Origin: Laccaria trichodermophora
Lineage: Eukaryota > Basidiomycota > Agaricomycetes > Agaricales > Hydnangiaceae
Direction of reading: 5' to 3'
Assembly (NCBI GenBank): GCA_018417955.1
Contig: JACTVC010000030.1
Span: forward strand, 449,544-513,543
DNA length: 64,000 bases
In this document: one piece after another, positions 33,427 to 44,519 of the stretch
How positions within the stretch are numbered: the first letter of the stretch is position 1
Layout: the number at the start of each line of letters is the position of its first letter
Notes under the pieces: generated by a model
The model's input: the letters and a program-made list of their open reading frames with translations, nothing else
Told to the model about the DNA's origin: nothing
Databases searched by the model: none
Program-made: the position numbers and the translations under genes

Positions 33427-35482
33427 CTAACGACCATACCATTAACCGTATTCTTCAAATCCAAAATCTCACCCCTGGCATCAACCTCGATCTGCTTTGA
33501 CAAATCACCAAGTGCGACTGCTTTCGTTACTTTTGCGATTGATCGGACCTAGAGAAGATAAATTGATTAAAATGAGTTCAAGTTTAGAAGAGATGTAGAG
33601 CAGATGAGTGGGCAATGGTGACAGGGAGGAGGAAGACAGAAGATAAAGGAGGAAGGGTGTGTGTGAACGAATCGGAGGATGAAGGGGAAAGATGGGATGA
33701 TAAGAGGGAGGGACATGGTCGATGAGATGACAGAAAGGGAGAAGGGGGAGGGGGGAGTTGAGAAGCGAGCGAGCACGGGTCGAAAAATGGGAGAGAGGAA
33801 GAGAAGTGATCAAACCCGGGGGGTTAAGAAAGGGGAGTAAGAGGCCGGCAAAGTTGGGAGAGGGAGTGGCGAAGTAAGGGGAGAGTAGAGTAGAGTAGTA
33901 TATCGAGGTGAAGGTGATATAGCAACATGTGAAGAAGGAAGAGGTGTGGGGAGTAAGAAACCGGCAAAGTCGGGAGAGAGAGTGGCGAAGTAAGGGGAGA
34001 GTGGTGTATCGAGGTAAAGGTGATGTAGCGAGATGTGGTGTAAAACGTGCAACGGAAAGAAGCAAAACATAGAAAAGAAGGGGGCATAACGCGCAAAAGT
34101 GAGGGACCGGGAAAAGAGGGAGAGCGAATGGCCAAGCGAGGGGATGCGTGATGTGAAGTGATATAGTGAAATGTGAAGAGAGAAGAAGCCGTATTCAAAA
34201 AGATGGGGAAAAAAATGAAATGGAAAACAAAAACATACTTGAGAAGTTAAATTTGCCGCCAACTTGTTCACGACACCCGTTAATTCGCGCCATGTGCCTT
34301 CGACGTCCAGAACGAGCGCTTGACCGCCTAGTTTACTGTGGAAGGCTAAGGTTAGCTGTTTAACACCGAGCAGGAGATGGAAGTAATGGGGCGTAAACGG
34401 GAGCATAAAACAGGAAACAGTAGCTCGAAGCAAAGAAACGGGCAAGGAAGAAACATAACAGGAAGCAAACATACCCCTCCGTTCCAACCTCCTGCGAAAC
34501 ACGCGTAACCTCTTTAGCAAACTGTCCCAATTTATCAACCTATCCTCCATCAGCCTCTACCACCACATCAAAAATCCCGACACATACCATAGTATTAATA
34601 ACATCCTTCAACTGGACCATAACAACCCCCTGCACAGGAACCGTAATCTTCTGACTCAAATCCCCTCTGGCAACAGCATTACAAACCCGCGGCACATCCT
34701 GCACCTGCGCCTTCAAAAGCTTCAACTCCTCAACGGCGCTCATCCCACTCTCAAACGCCGCTGCTGCCAACGGACCCATCGGTATAATCATCGGACTAGA
34801 TCCAAGAGGCATGTCAGGGGACGAGGCGGTCGAGGAGGATGAGTAAAAGGGGAGGATAAGCGGATCAGAGACGGTTTTGCCGCATGTTGGGCAGTGGGCG
34901 TGGGCTGTTGGTGGTGCTGAGGATGAGTTAGATGGGTGAGAGGCGAAGGAAGCGGCTTTCATTGAGCCATAGGCACGAGAAAAGGCCTTTGAGGGGTCGA
35001 TGGAGGAGGAGGAAATGCCATCGAGTGAGATGGTCATTCCGTTTGCCCTTGCGGCTGTTGATAAGTTCTGCGATTCCGCAGGTGGGGTACGGTCCGGTGA
35101 GTGGTCAGCGGTAGAATCACCGTTCGTCGTCGTATTCGTCTCATCTTCCTTCTCTTCCACTTGTTTGTTCTATCCACCATCATCATCAGCCTTTTTCTTC
35201 GGTTATCACGAAAAACAAAACCAACCACTGTCTTCCACTGATCTCCGTCTCCATCCCCGTCTTCCTTGAATTTGGCACCCTTATTGATCCCACCAATCGA
35301 TACAACAGCAGCTTCAGCATCCCACATCCTCTTCGCAACCACACCCAAACTCTTCAAGATCATCTCCGTCTGCCAGTCTGCGGGGCCATCGTACCGCGGG
35401 ATTGGCGCCCCTGGGAAAGGACCGAGCTCATAGATGGAGAGGAGGGCGACGAGGTGCGATCGGAAGGGGTCCGTCGTCGCCT
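33427..35482 (-). pseudogene. Nik1/Os-1-type HAMP-repeat protein, copy A3, start codon lost
   Basis: Exons equivalent to copy A1 lie at about 35482-35229, 35169-34588, 34539-34475, 34335-34239 and 33548-33427, with splice sites and frames kept. A one-base deletion turns the CCATGG at the start (seen in copy A2 at 21547-21552) into CCTGG, so the start ATG is gone. The next in-frame ATG (near residue 41 of the family) would remove the N-terminal block. Exons carry the CPTCGK segment and two HAMP units, with no kinase domain. Divergent from NLR3. The TATA/GGCGC promoter is intact (35594-35610). Confidence 0.6.
33550..34238 (-). repeat. Long purine-asymmetric intron 4 of kinase copy A3 with tandem duplication
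   Basis: About 690 bp. A unit of roughly 120 bp is duplicated (from about 33838 and again from about 33955). Both units contain AGTGGCGAAGTAAGGGGAGAG and TATCGAGGTRAAGGTGATRTAGC. The plus strand is mostly purines. Confidence 0.65.
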
Positions 35483-35593
35483 GGCCGGTGTTTGGTCAGT
35501 GGGATGGTGGTGGGAAGCAGAAGTGGAGTGAGTAAGTTAGGGCGGCTGTAACTAGGCGCGTGACACCATTTCAATTTGATAAGATCACAAGGG

Positions 35594-35610
35594 TTATATA
35601 GCGCCAAAAT
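35594..35610 (-). promoter_or_regulatory. TATA plus GGCGC core promoter of kinase copy A3
   Basis: Minus-strand TTTTGGCGC followed by TATATAA, about 112 bp upstream of the position where the start codon stood. Confidence 0.45.
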
Positions 35611-38134
35611 TCGTAGAGGCTATTCGAAAATCACATATCTATATCACCCAACGTGCAGGTAAAACTCAATGATAATCTGTCGGTCACTTCTCGGATCATG
35701 CTCCTGGAGTCGAAGGTCTTCTACCCTCACTGCTCCACGCACGATGCAAAGGACTTCAAGTTCCATTGTGATCCTGAAGATATCTGATTTACACGATACT
35801 TTTATCGGATGATCATCCATAAACTCGGACACTGTCGCCGCGGAGGCGTGAGCTTCTTGCTTTTGTTCCAAATCTTGGGGTCCAGAATACTTGAGATGGG
35901 TCAGACTTCCGGGAATTGTAAGTTGTTGCCCGCTGAGAGGGATACGATAAAGACAGATACAGTTCCGGCACCCGACAAACAATCGATCGACGATCATCGA
36001 ATTCGGAAACACATGAACGCGGGCAGCCTGTAACCTATATCATAATACCAGAGGAATAAAAAATCGATAAATGTGTACAAGGTCTCCAGCTCCAAAGCAA
36101 AAACTCACAGCAGCGAGGAGAATGCACTTCAAACCTCGTAAAGTGTCGCCCACAGCAGCGGGCAAAATTGCGTTAATGTCGACTTTGAAGAAACCGCTTC
36201 AACGCAAACATAACTTCGAAGCAAAGGTGCCTAGATCCTGCGCCCGAGAGGCCCGTGGCCCGTACCGGCCCAACTACCCCTTTGATAAAAAAATTCGGTA
36301 AGAAGTGCATCAATTAGACGGGGGGGGGGACAGGAAGGGACCGGGAGAATCGCTGAGACTCTCTTCAGGAAGGCGAATCGGCGAGTTGGATACTTGGCAG
36401 GGAATAGAAAGCTGACTTGAGTAAGATAGACGAGAGCGGGCTGTCGAGATGCGCGAAGACCGACGTGGTGTCGTTTTACATGGCGGGCGAGGACAGGCCT
36501 AGGTTGTTGTTGTTGAGTATGAAGGGCGGAGTGTTGAGGAGAGTCGATGCATATGTGGTAAAGGAGAGAAGGGCCTATGCTTGTCCCGATACGTGATACG
36601 GGGGTTCGTTTCAGGGATCATACTTTGATTCCCACTTGCAATTGACGCACGGAGACAAGAAAACATTTCACGTCCGGGTTCTTCGTTTGCCCTCAACTCC
36701 AAGTCATATGGAAGGACTTGCTTTCTTGCAAGGTCATGTTTGATCTTCCGGAAGATTTTCAAGAAGAGCCCACATCCGGAAGCGAAGACCCGAACGAGTA
36801 AGTATGGCTGAAGCCTCGACGCCCCGCGCTGCGTTCGAGTTTTTAGAGGCAGACAAAGCGGCCGACCTGCTTCCTTGGGAGCGCTGCGTCACAAGAGAAG
36901 CCACCGCTATCGTGCAGACGAGTTGAATGGAACTAGATTTGGGACTGCCAGTGAAGCTTGAACATAACAACTTCGAATGCGCGACGTAGGTACAGTAACT
37001 GACTTGGTTTGTGTGTGTCGACAGTACGCGAAATTAACCGTAGGCGCAGTAGAATGACTATCGATCCGCAGCCAAGTCGCCGAGTGGTCTAAGAGGCGCT
37101 GGTGCGACTAAATCCGTTGGGCTTCACTTTGAGCGAGGAATGTTCAGGAGAGGACGGAGATAAGAGGTTGAATTCCCACCAAACAAAACAACACACAGAT
37201 AGTTATTCTTAAAAAGGAGCGACATCATGTGATGTCGGAAACAAGGCGCAAACTCGCGGAAGTTACTAAGTCCTTGGTTTTGCATTTCAGGAGGGAAATT
37301 GCTCAATGGACAGAATATATAGTAAATGCACCCTAAGTTCTATGATGCCAACTAAAGCAAAGCCGTAAATATTGAGAAATTGTGATACTAATACACCTTT
37401 TGGGACGGTGGGTAAGTAATCAGTGGCAACTGACAATCGCGCCCGCCTGGAGGTGTCGTTTCGCACCCCGCCATCTGCATCCCGCCCTGAAATCTACCCC
37501 GTATGTTTGTCGTTGGTGTGGGATTCGCGCGGATGAGAGTTGCGTCAGGCGCTTGCAGATGAGCGATGATGCGAGGAACGAAGCCCGTGTCGTGGGTCGC
37601 TTGGATATTCCCCCGCCCTGAAATCCACCCGAGGGATGTTTGCCGTTGGCGTCGGGCTCGTGCGGATGGGGCCACGCCTAAGTGGTGTCATGCTCGTAGG
37701 CGATGGCTTGTTTGTGCTTCACTGTTGGCGGCTTTCATTGTACTCTTGTCGTTGTTGGGCTCACCTTCGTGCCCTCGCTGGGTGTGCTTTGCAATTGTGT
37801 GGTCGGGGTGGTATTTCCGTTTGTGATACTAACGCCGGGGTGGTTTTGAGTTGCAGGGCTTGCAACATTGGCGGGGGAGTTTGAGAGCGGGTGGCAGAAA
37901 GAATTTTCCTTTGTTTGTTTCGCGTCGCGTCGTGTTTCTCCAGGTCATGTGAAGTTTTACCATTTCGAGCAATAAGGTTTTCGGCGGAATCTCAAAAGTG
38001 CACACAGATCGAGGTGTTTGCCGAGTGCTGTGCTCAACACGTGGCAGGATTGGGGGTCTCCTGGCATCAGCCGCTCGTTTCTTTCCTTCGCCCTTCAGAT
38101 TCCCTCCATCTTCGAGTGTCTTCTTCTGCTGACC
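35611..38134. promoter_or_regulatory. Divergent intergenic region between kinase A3 and NLR3
   Basis: Homologous to the regions before NLR1 and NLR2, but longer because of an 800-bp insertion at 37201-38000. The tRNA-Ser-like relic lies near 37070-37125. No gene. Confidence 0.5.
37201..38000. mobile_element. 800-bp insertion with 9-bp target duplication, type unknown
   Basis: Relative to module 2, which reads through ACAACGCAGATCGAGGTG near 23030, module 3 carries 800 extra bases. They are flanked by the direct repeat CACACAGAT (37192-37200 and 38001-38009). The ends (AGTTATTC... and ...CAAAAGTG) are not inverted repeats, and there is no poly-A or TG/CA terminus. Inside, a block CGCCCTGAAATC...TGTTTG(C)CGTTGG occurs twice about 130 bp apart. 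No transposase. It lies about 135 bp from the NLR3 start and may change its promoter. Confidence 0.65.
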
Positions 38135-41100
38135 ATGAGCGAAATGAATATTTTCCCGGGCGCTCATGACTTTGTCGTGAGCGGCACAATCAACGCAGCC
38201 AGAATCGTGCGTAGATCAGTCAGGTCCTCATCGAGCGAGCTGATGGCATACATCTCTTCCAGATTAACATCAATAACAACTTTGGCGACAGAGCGACATC
38301 CGACGCAGTCATTCCCCTTGTACCAAACCCAAGCACTCGCTTCACAGGCCGGACGGAGATCATTGCAAAACTTAAGGAACATTTTTCTGTTAATCCCACT
38401 GATACGTCTCGGAAGAGAAAGTACTTTTTGTTGCATGGAATGGGGGGTATCGGAAAGACTCAGATTTGCTTGAAGTTTATTGAGGAGATGTCTGACCAGT
38501 GAGCACATTATAACATATGCCTGACTATTTTTGTTGAACCCTACTTTTCCCAGTTTTTCTATTGTTTTCTGGATTGATGCTTCCTCTGCTGGCACCATTC
38601 TACAGGGGCTTAAGGGTCTTTGTTTGCTTCCTGAAGCTAAGTCTTACATGTTGGATGGCTCACCTGAGTCTGCTCTGCACTGGGTTGGCTCTTTGAAAGA
38701 GAACTTTGCAATGGTCTTTGATAATGCTGATGTTCTGTCCCCTGGTGAGCTTGAGGCATATTTTCCACCTGGCCAGAGGGGAAACATTCTGATTACTAGT
38801 CGTAACTCTACCATGCAGTGCCTGATTTTACCTGAGAATTCTCTTGAGGTGACAGAGATGGAAGAAAGTGAAGCTGTTTTGTTACTTCTGAGAGCTAGTT
38901 GTTTGAATTCTTCTGACATGGATTTGAAAGCAGAGGCTTCTAAGATTGTGAAGGAGCTTTGCTGCTTACCTCTTGCTATTGATCAGGCTGGTGCATTCAT
39001 TGCTTCTGGAGCCACTAGTATCAGAGACTATCTTGATAAATATTTGCATCATCGAGAAACATTGTTATCACACTCAGAATTCACTGGAGCATCTAAATAT
39101 AACAAGAGTGTCTATGGAACTTGGGAGTTGTCATACATGGAAATCCAAAAGAAGGCTGGATCTGATGATTTTCACAAGGCTAGAGCAGCTGACAGTGCAT
39201 TATTTCTATTGGGATTGTTTCCATTTTGGCATCATGAGAGTATCAGTGAAGAAATTTTTGCTTATGCTGCTACTCAAAAAAAGGAAATAGGCTCTCATCC
39301 TGACTTACCACTTGCACATTCTATCCTGGATTACAAATTGCTGTCTCTCAATAAGGATGGCACTTGGGATAATTTTATCTTTAAAGAAGGAGTTCGAGTC
39401 TTGCTATCTTTCTGCTTGATTAAGAAAAGCTCATCTGATAATGTGCATAGTATGCACCCACTAGTCCATGCATGGGGCATAGACAGGATGACTGTGAATG
39501 AAAGGCAAAAATGGTCTCTGATGGCATTTGCTACATTATCTGCTTCTCTACAGGATAATGAGAGTCAGTCTTATAGCTTCAGAAGGTCTTTAGTAACACA
39601 TGTCAAAAAAAGTATACTGTATACCAACACTTACTTTGATGACACTTGTGAAAAGTTTGGGTGGCTACTAGATGAGCAAGGATATTCAAGTGAAGCAAAG
39701 AAGCTGAAAATCCAAGTTCTGGATGCCAGAAATGCAACTCTTGGAGAAGAACACCCAAAGACAATTTCAGCTATGGGAAGTCTTGCATCCACATACAGTC
39801 ATCTGGGAAACTATACAGAAGCAGAGAAGCTTGAGATCAAAGTTCTGGATGCCAGAACCAAAATTCTTGGAGATGAACATATAGACACAATCTCTGCTAT
39901 GGGGGATCTTGCACGTACATATAGTGATCTGGGAAAATATGTAGAAGCAGAGAAGCTGGAGATCCATGTTCTGAATGCCAGCAATAAAATTCTTGGGGAA
40001 AAACACCCACACACTATCTTATCCATGGGAAATCTGGCATCCACATACAATAATCTTGGAAAATATACAGAAGCACAGCAGGTGCAAATCCAAGTTTTGG
40101 ATGCTAGAAGGAAAATGCTTGGAGAAGAACACCGAGATACAATGTTAGTGATGGGGAATCTTGCATATACATACAGTGAATTGGGAAAGCATACAGAAGC
40201 AGAGAAGCTGCAAATCCAAGTTCTGCATTCCAGAATCAAAATTCTTGGAGAAGAACATCCAAACACAATTTCAGCTATGGGACATCTTGCATCTACATCT
40301 GGACATCTGGGAAAATACAGAGAAGCAGAGAAGCTGGAGATCCAAGTCCTGCATGCCAGCAGGAAAGTTCTTGGAGAAGAACATCCAGACACAATTTTAG
40401 CCATGGGAAATCTTGCAGCCACTTACAGTGATCTAAGAAAATATACAGAAGCACAGAAGCTAGAAATCCAAGTTCTGCATGCCAGAAATAAAACTCTTGG
40501 ACAAGAACACCCAGACACAATCTTAGCCATGGCAAATCTTGCATCCACATATAGTGATCTTGGAGAGTATACAGAAGCAGAGAAGCTTGAGATCCAAGTT
40601 CTGGATGCCAGAACCAAAATTCTTGGAGATGAACATATAGACACAATCTCTGCTATGGGAAATCTTGCAGCCACATACAGTGATCTAGGAAAACACACAG
40701 AAGCAGAGAAGCTGAAGATTCAAGTTCTGGATGCCAGCAACAAAATTCTTGGAGAAGAACACCCACAGACAATCTTAGCTATGGGAAATCTTGCATGTAC
40801 ATACAGTGATCTGGGAAAATACACAGAAGCAGAGAAGCTGAACATCCAAGTTCTGAATGTGAGAAAGAAAACTTTTGGAGAAGAACACCCACACACAATA
40901 ATAGCTATGGAAAATCTTGCATCCACATACAGTCATCTGGGAGAATACAAAGAAGCAGAGAAGTTGCAGATCCAAGTCCTGGATGCCAAAAAGAAAATTC
41001 TTGGAGAAGAACACCCAGACACAATCTCAACAATGGTAAATCTTGCATTCACATACAGTGAACTGCAAAAATACAAAGAAGCAGAGAAGTTGGAGATTCA

Positions 41101-41660
41101 AGTCCTGATGACCAGGAAGAAACTTCTTGGAGAAGAACACCCAGCCACAATGTTAGCTATAGTAAATCTTGCATCCACATTCTGCAAATTGGGAAAATAC
41201 AGTGAAGCAGTGAAGCTGCATAACAAAATTCTGAATACTGGCATCAAAGTTCTTGGAGAAGAAGATCCAAATATTGCCATGGCCCTGGAAAAATCAAGAG
41301 AAATACAGAAGGCCATTCAATCTTTGGAAGTAGATCATGCAGAGGACCAAGCTTTCAATGCAAGTCACAGAGTTTATGTGACACAGGATATGAAAGAAGA
41401 GAATGCAGACACTGGAGTTCCACATGCCAGCAACAGAGTTCTGGGAGAAGATGACTCTGATGCAGTAGGGGCTCCAGCAAATCTTCAAATTCATGCTCAA
41501 AAGAAAGGTATTTGGCCAACCTGCTCCTTATTTTTACCCATTTTTGATGCTTATATTCCAAGGTCACCTCTTTTCCAATATTGGGAAGAGAATTTCAAAT
41601 TTTAAACCTAAAGCATTGATTGGGATTCATAAGAAGAGAGGTGATGCAGCTCACTCCTGA
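38135..41660 (+). CDS. NB-ARC-TPR STAND receptor NLR3
   Basis: Exons 38135-38206, 38263-38498, 38554-41507 and 41563-41660 join to 1119 residues, same structure as NLR1 and NLR2. It has GMGGIGKT, FAMVFDNAD, GNILITSRN, LPLAIDQAGAF and MHPLVHAW, then 12 full TPR units (39737-41248), one degenerate unit, an acidic linker and a basic tail. It is a near-copy of NLR2, and the two share repeat order unit by unit, so they arose by a recent duplication of the whole module. Changes include Asp to Gly near the sixth-unit equivalents (TYGHL to TSGHL) and a Pro to Arg in EEHPDTM. All key NB residues are kept, so it is probably functional unless the upstream insertion silences it. Confidence 0.85.
39737..41371 (+). 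repeat. 126-bp tandem TPR coding repeats of NLR3
   Basis: Twelve full units plus one degenerate unit, in the same order as NLR2. Antisense frames over this array are shadows. Confidence 0.9.
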
Positions 41661-42233
41661 TGACTCCTTGTGTGATTTCAAACCAGGGGTATTTTTTCAT
41701 GTTTTCTACTCTGACACATGACTAAAACACAGTTTATGTAGATATCACCTCACAACCCAACATATTCCATCATACTCATGATTGCTGGATATGCTTTGTA
41801 ACTATGCTGTACCTACTCTTTTTCTTTACTTTTTTTTTCTTTTTACTTTACACATAACACTCATTCAGCTGGGCAATACCAGTCCATAGTAGCTCAGTTA
41901 AAAAGAGGTCACAAGTTGGATAGCAAGAATAATATTATATTCTACATTCCATAATGTTGTCCGAGGACTTATCCAAATCATCATAATAAATTTGAAAATT
42001 TGTAAACTTGGTAAGATTGCTGACTTTCACCTGGGATGGTTGATGGCTGTACCTGAATGTCTTTTGTTGCTGAAATGTAAGTTGACTTCAAAGACAAAGA
42101 GGCAAAGAAGATGACAACTAAAAGGTTTCTCAATCACAATCAATCAGTGCCCAAAAACTAGCACGGCGTGTGTATTCCCAAACATATACAAAGAGTACAA
42201 TATGCAAACCACAACTAGATCAAAAGCACACTG
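41661..42233. other. NLR3 3' flank, no gene seen
   Basis: This is the uninterrupted version of the flank that in module 2 carries three insertions. It contains the empty sites near 41935 and 42148-42156. No gene. Confidence 0.5.
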
Positions 42234-42238
42234 CATTG

Positions 42239-42493
42239 TGTTGGAATTTCGGGAGCTTTACGAGCATGTGCAATGCGCCCCATCATGGATTTCAGGTACA
42301 TTACTTACATTTGATTGTTTCCGTGCATCCTTATGGGTGTTTTGCCTTTACCCCTTTTATTTCGTAGTCTACAGTATATATATGAAGCCCTACACTGTAG
42401 TTACCCATCCGTTTGCCTCTGTCACCTCCAGAGACAACCGGAAATCTTATTCCCGATCACGAAGAATTGATGCTTGCTGATTTGATTTCAACA
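42239..42493. mobile_element. Solo LTR behind NLR3
   Basis: The 255-bp segment starts TGTTGGAA and ends TTTCAACA (TG...CA ends with short inverted repeat) and is flanked by the 5-bp duplication CATTG (42234-42238 and 42494-42498). Module 2 has the empty site GCATTGGTATTTAGAAGG near 30384. An internal TATATATATGAAG near 42375 could be the LTR promoter. No internal retrotransposon sequence remains, so it is a solo LTR left by recombination. Confidence 0.85.
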
Positions 42494-42910
42494 CATTGGT
42501 ATCCAGAAAGCCCTTCAGCAAAGGAACCTGGCAAATAACAATGAAGCAGGCCCACAGCAGCAGATTAGAATGCCCTTCAGGGCAAGAGACAAGACAAGGA
42601 CTCTGAGGTAAGAACGACTGAAGAACAGGAATCCACAACAGCGAGTGACCGCGCTTCAGGACGACAGGTGGGATTTGGTCGAGCAAGAACACCCGACGAA
42701 AGATGGTGAAGTCCGCAGTAGCGAGCGACCGCACTTCAGGGGTTCAAGAAAAAAAGATTGATTAAAGCGAAAAGATCCAACGGATGTGATGGTGAAGACC
42801 TACAGCAGCGGATGGACATGTACATAGGAGGTAAAAGGTTTCGTCAAGCAAGAACACCTGACGAACGACAGTGATGCCCATAGCAGCGACTAACTACGCT
42901 TCGAGTTCAT
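42494..42910. repeat. NLR-downstream repeat, copy 3
   Basis: Same family as 13090-13590 and 30330-30830, with CAACAGCGAGTGACCGCGC and AAGCAAGAACACCCGACG units. Confidence 0.6.
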
Positions 42911-43830
42911 CTTGCAATCCCGATTTCAATAGATGCTCGAGAAGCCTTATCTACTCTTTAACGGCCCTGGTCGAGGTCGGAGGGCATGCTGTCGAGATTG
43001 GGCCGGATGGAGGGTGAGGTATTCAGGTGGACTTGGGTGGAGCGCGCGCCATCAAGAGTCACAGAGCCTCGGAAAGTGGGATGATGGGCGCGGAGGGCAC
43101 GTTGTGGATGGATGCGGAAGGCGCGTTGTCCAGTGGGATGTTGCTCAGTCGGCCCAGTAGAACAAAAGAAAAGTCTTTCAAATGTGCGGATGGTTGCGGA
43201 TAATGCAGCTTATTGAAGGACGTGGTTGTTATCGGCACGGAAGGCTGAGGCAGCTTGGGGATATGTAGAGAAGGGGAGCTGTTTCTGCTGCGAGCCGAAG
43301 GGGACGGGTCTGAGGAGCTATTTCGTCTGACAGCGCCAGTCGGGAATGGTTGGCATCAGTGGGTACATTCCCAGTGACAACGGCGCTGAGGAAGCACGCC
43401 GCTCCAAATGGTCGTGAAACGGATGAGAACCCCCGGGGGACAGGAATCCGAACGATTGGGCTCTTTGTCGAATCTCCAATTAGTTGCGACGTCTTCCGTT
43501 GCTGAGAGTGTGTGTTCCGGGAGGAGCGAGCGCGGTCGTGCTAAATTTCTTTGAGGGTGCCGATGGGCTCCGAAGACGGGGCATGCCATCCTGCGCGATG
43601 TTCGTTTACTAGAAGGCATCACGGTCGCTTGTGCGCGGGTAGCGACCGCCAACGAGCTTGATCCCCCTAGCTTTGGGACGGAATTAGATTGAGGTGTGAG
43701 ACTGGCAATGACTCAACGTTGAAATGGACGACATGCGGGTTGTGACTCCAGCAGGGAGGCTGAGATGGGTGTACGGGTGCTTGAACCAATGGGACGGCTA
43801 GTGGACGAGAGGCATGTGAGGGTAGGAGGA
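42911..43830 (-). repeat. Dispersed module repeat, copy in module 4
   Basis: Diverged and partly deleted relative to 30840-31840. Landmarks GAGGGTGCCGATGGGCTC (the usual CTGACCGGATAC is deleted) and TTGTGACTCCAGCAGGGAGG remain. No gene. Confidence 0.4.
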
Positions 43831-44450
43831 GCAGGAGGAGCAGCAGTAGCAGACGGTATAAGCGGGTCAGAGATGGCCTTGCCGCTCGTTGGCAAGTGGG
43901 CGTAGGCTGTTGGTGGGGTTAAGGTTGAGATAGAGGAGGTGGAGAGACGACAGGAGATGGGGAAGTGGCATTTATGGACCAGTAGGCCCGAGAGAAGGCC
44001 TTTGAGGGGTCGACGGAGGAGGGAATACCATCGAGTGGGATGGTCATTCCGTTTGTTCGTGCGGCTGTCGGTAGCTCTACGATTCCGCGGGAGGGGTATG
44101 GTCTGCTGAGTGGTGTGGAGTGCCGTAGAATCGTTATCCGAGATCGTCCCATTTTCATTCTTTCCATTGGCTTCAATGCTTCTACCCAAAATCAGCCTTC
44201 CCTTGGGTTATCACGAAAACAACACGCACCACTGTCTTCCAGTCAACTCCAACTACATCTCCCATCATCTCCCCAATCTTACCAATCGACACAGCGGCCT
44301 CTTCGCAACTACACCCAAACTCTTCAAGATCATCTCCGTTCGCAAACGAGCGGGCCTACCGTCCCGCGGGATAGGCGCTTCTTGGAAAGGACCGCGTTCG
44401 TAGATGGAGAGGAGAGTGACGAGGTGCAATCGAAAAGCCGTCGTCGCCAT
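43831..44450 (-). pseudogene. Type C Nik1-type kinase N-terminus, copy C4, paired with NLR4
   Basis: From the ATG at 44450 the frame reads MATTAFRLHLVTLLSIYERGPF and a damaged version of the rest of exon 1. An exon 2 block ([26 protein letters not shown]) follows in another frame near 44050-43930. No HAMP is seen. It is the kinase fragment that lies head to head with NLR4, about 1.5 kb away. Frameshifts suggest it is not a working gene, though the start region is fairly well kept. Confidence 0.55.
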
Positions 44451-44519
44451 GGACGTCGCTCACTGAGCTGGTGGTGGTGGGAGCAGAAAATGAAATAGAG
44501 TAAGTATGCGCGTGACACA

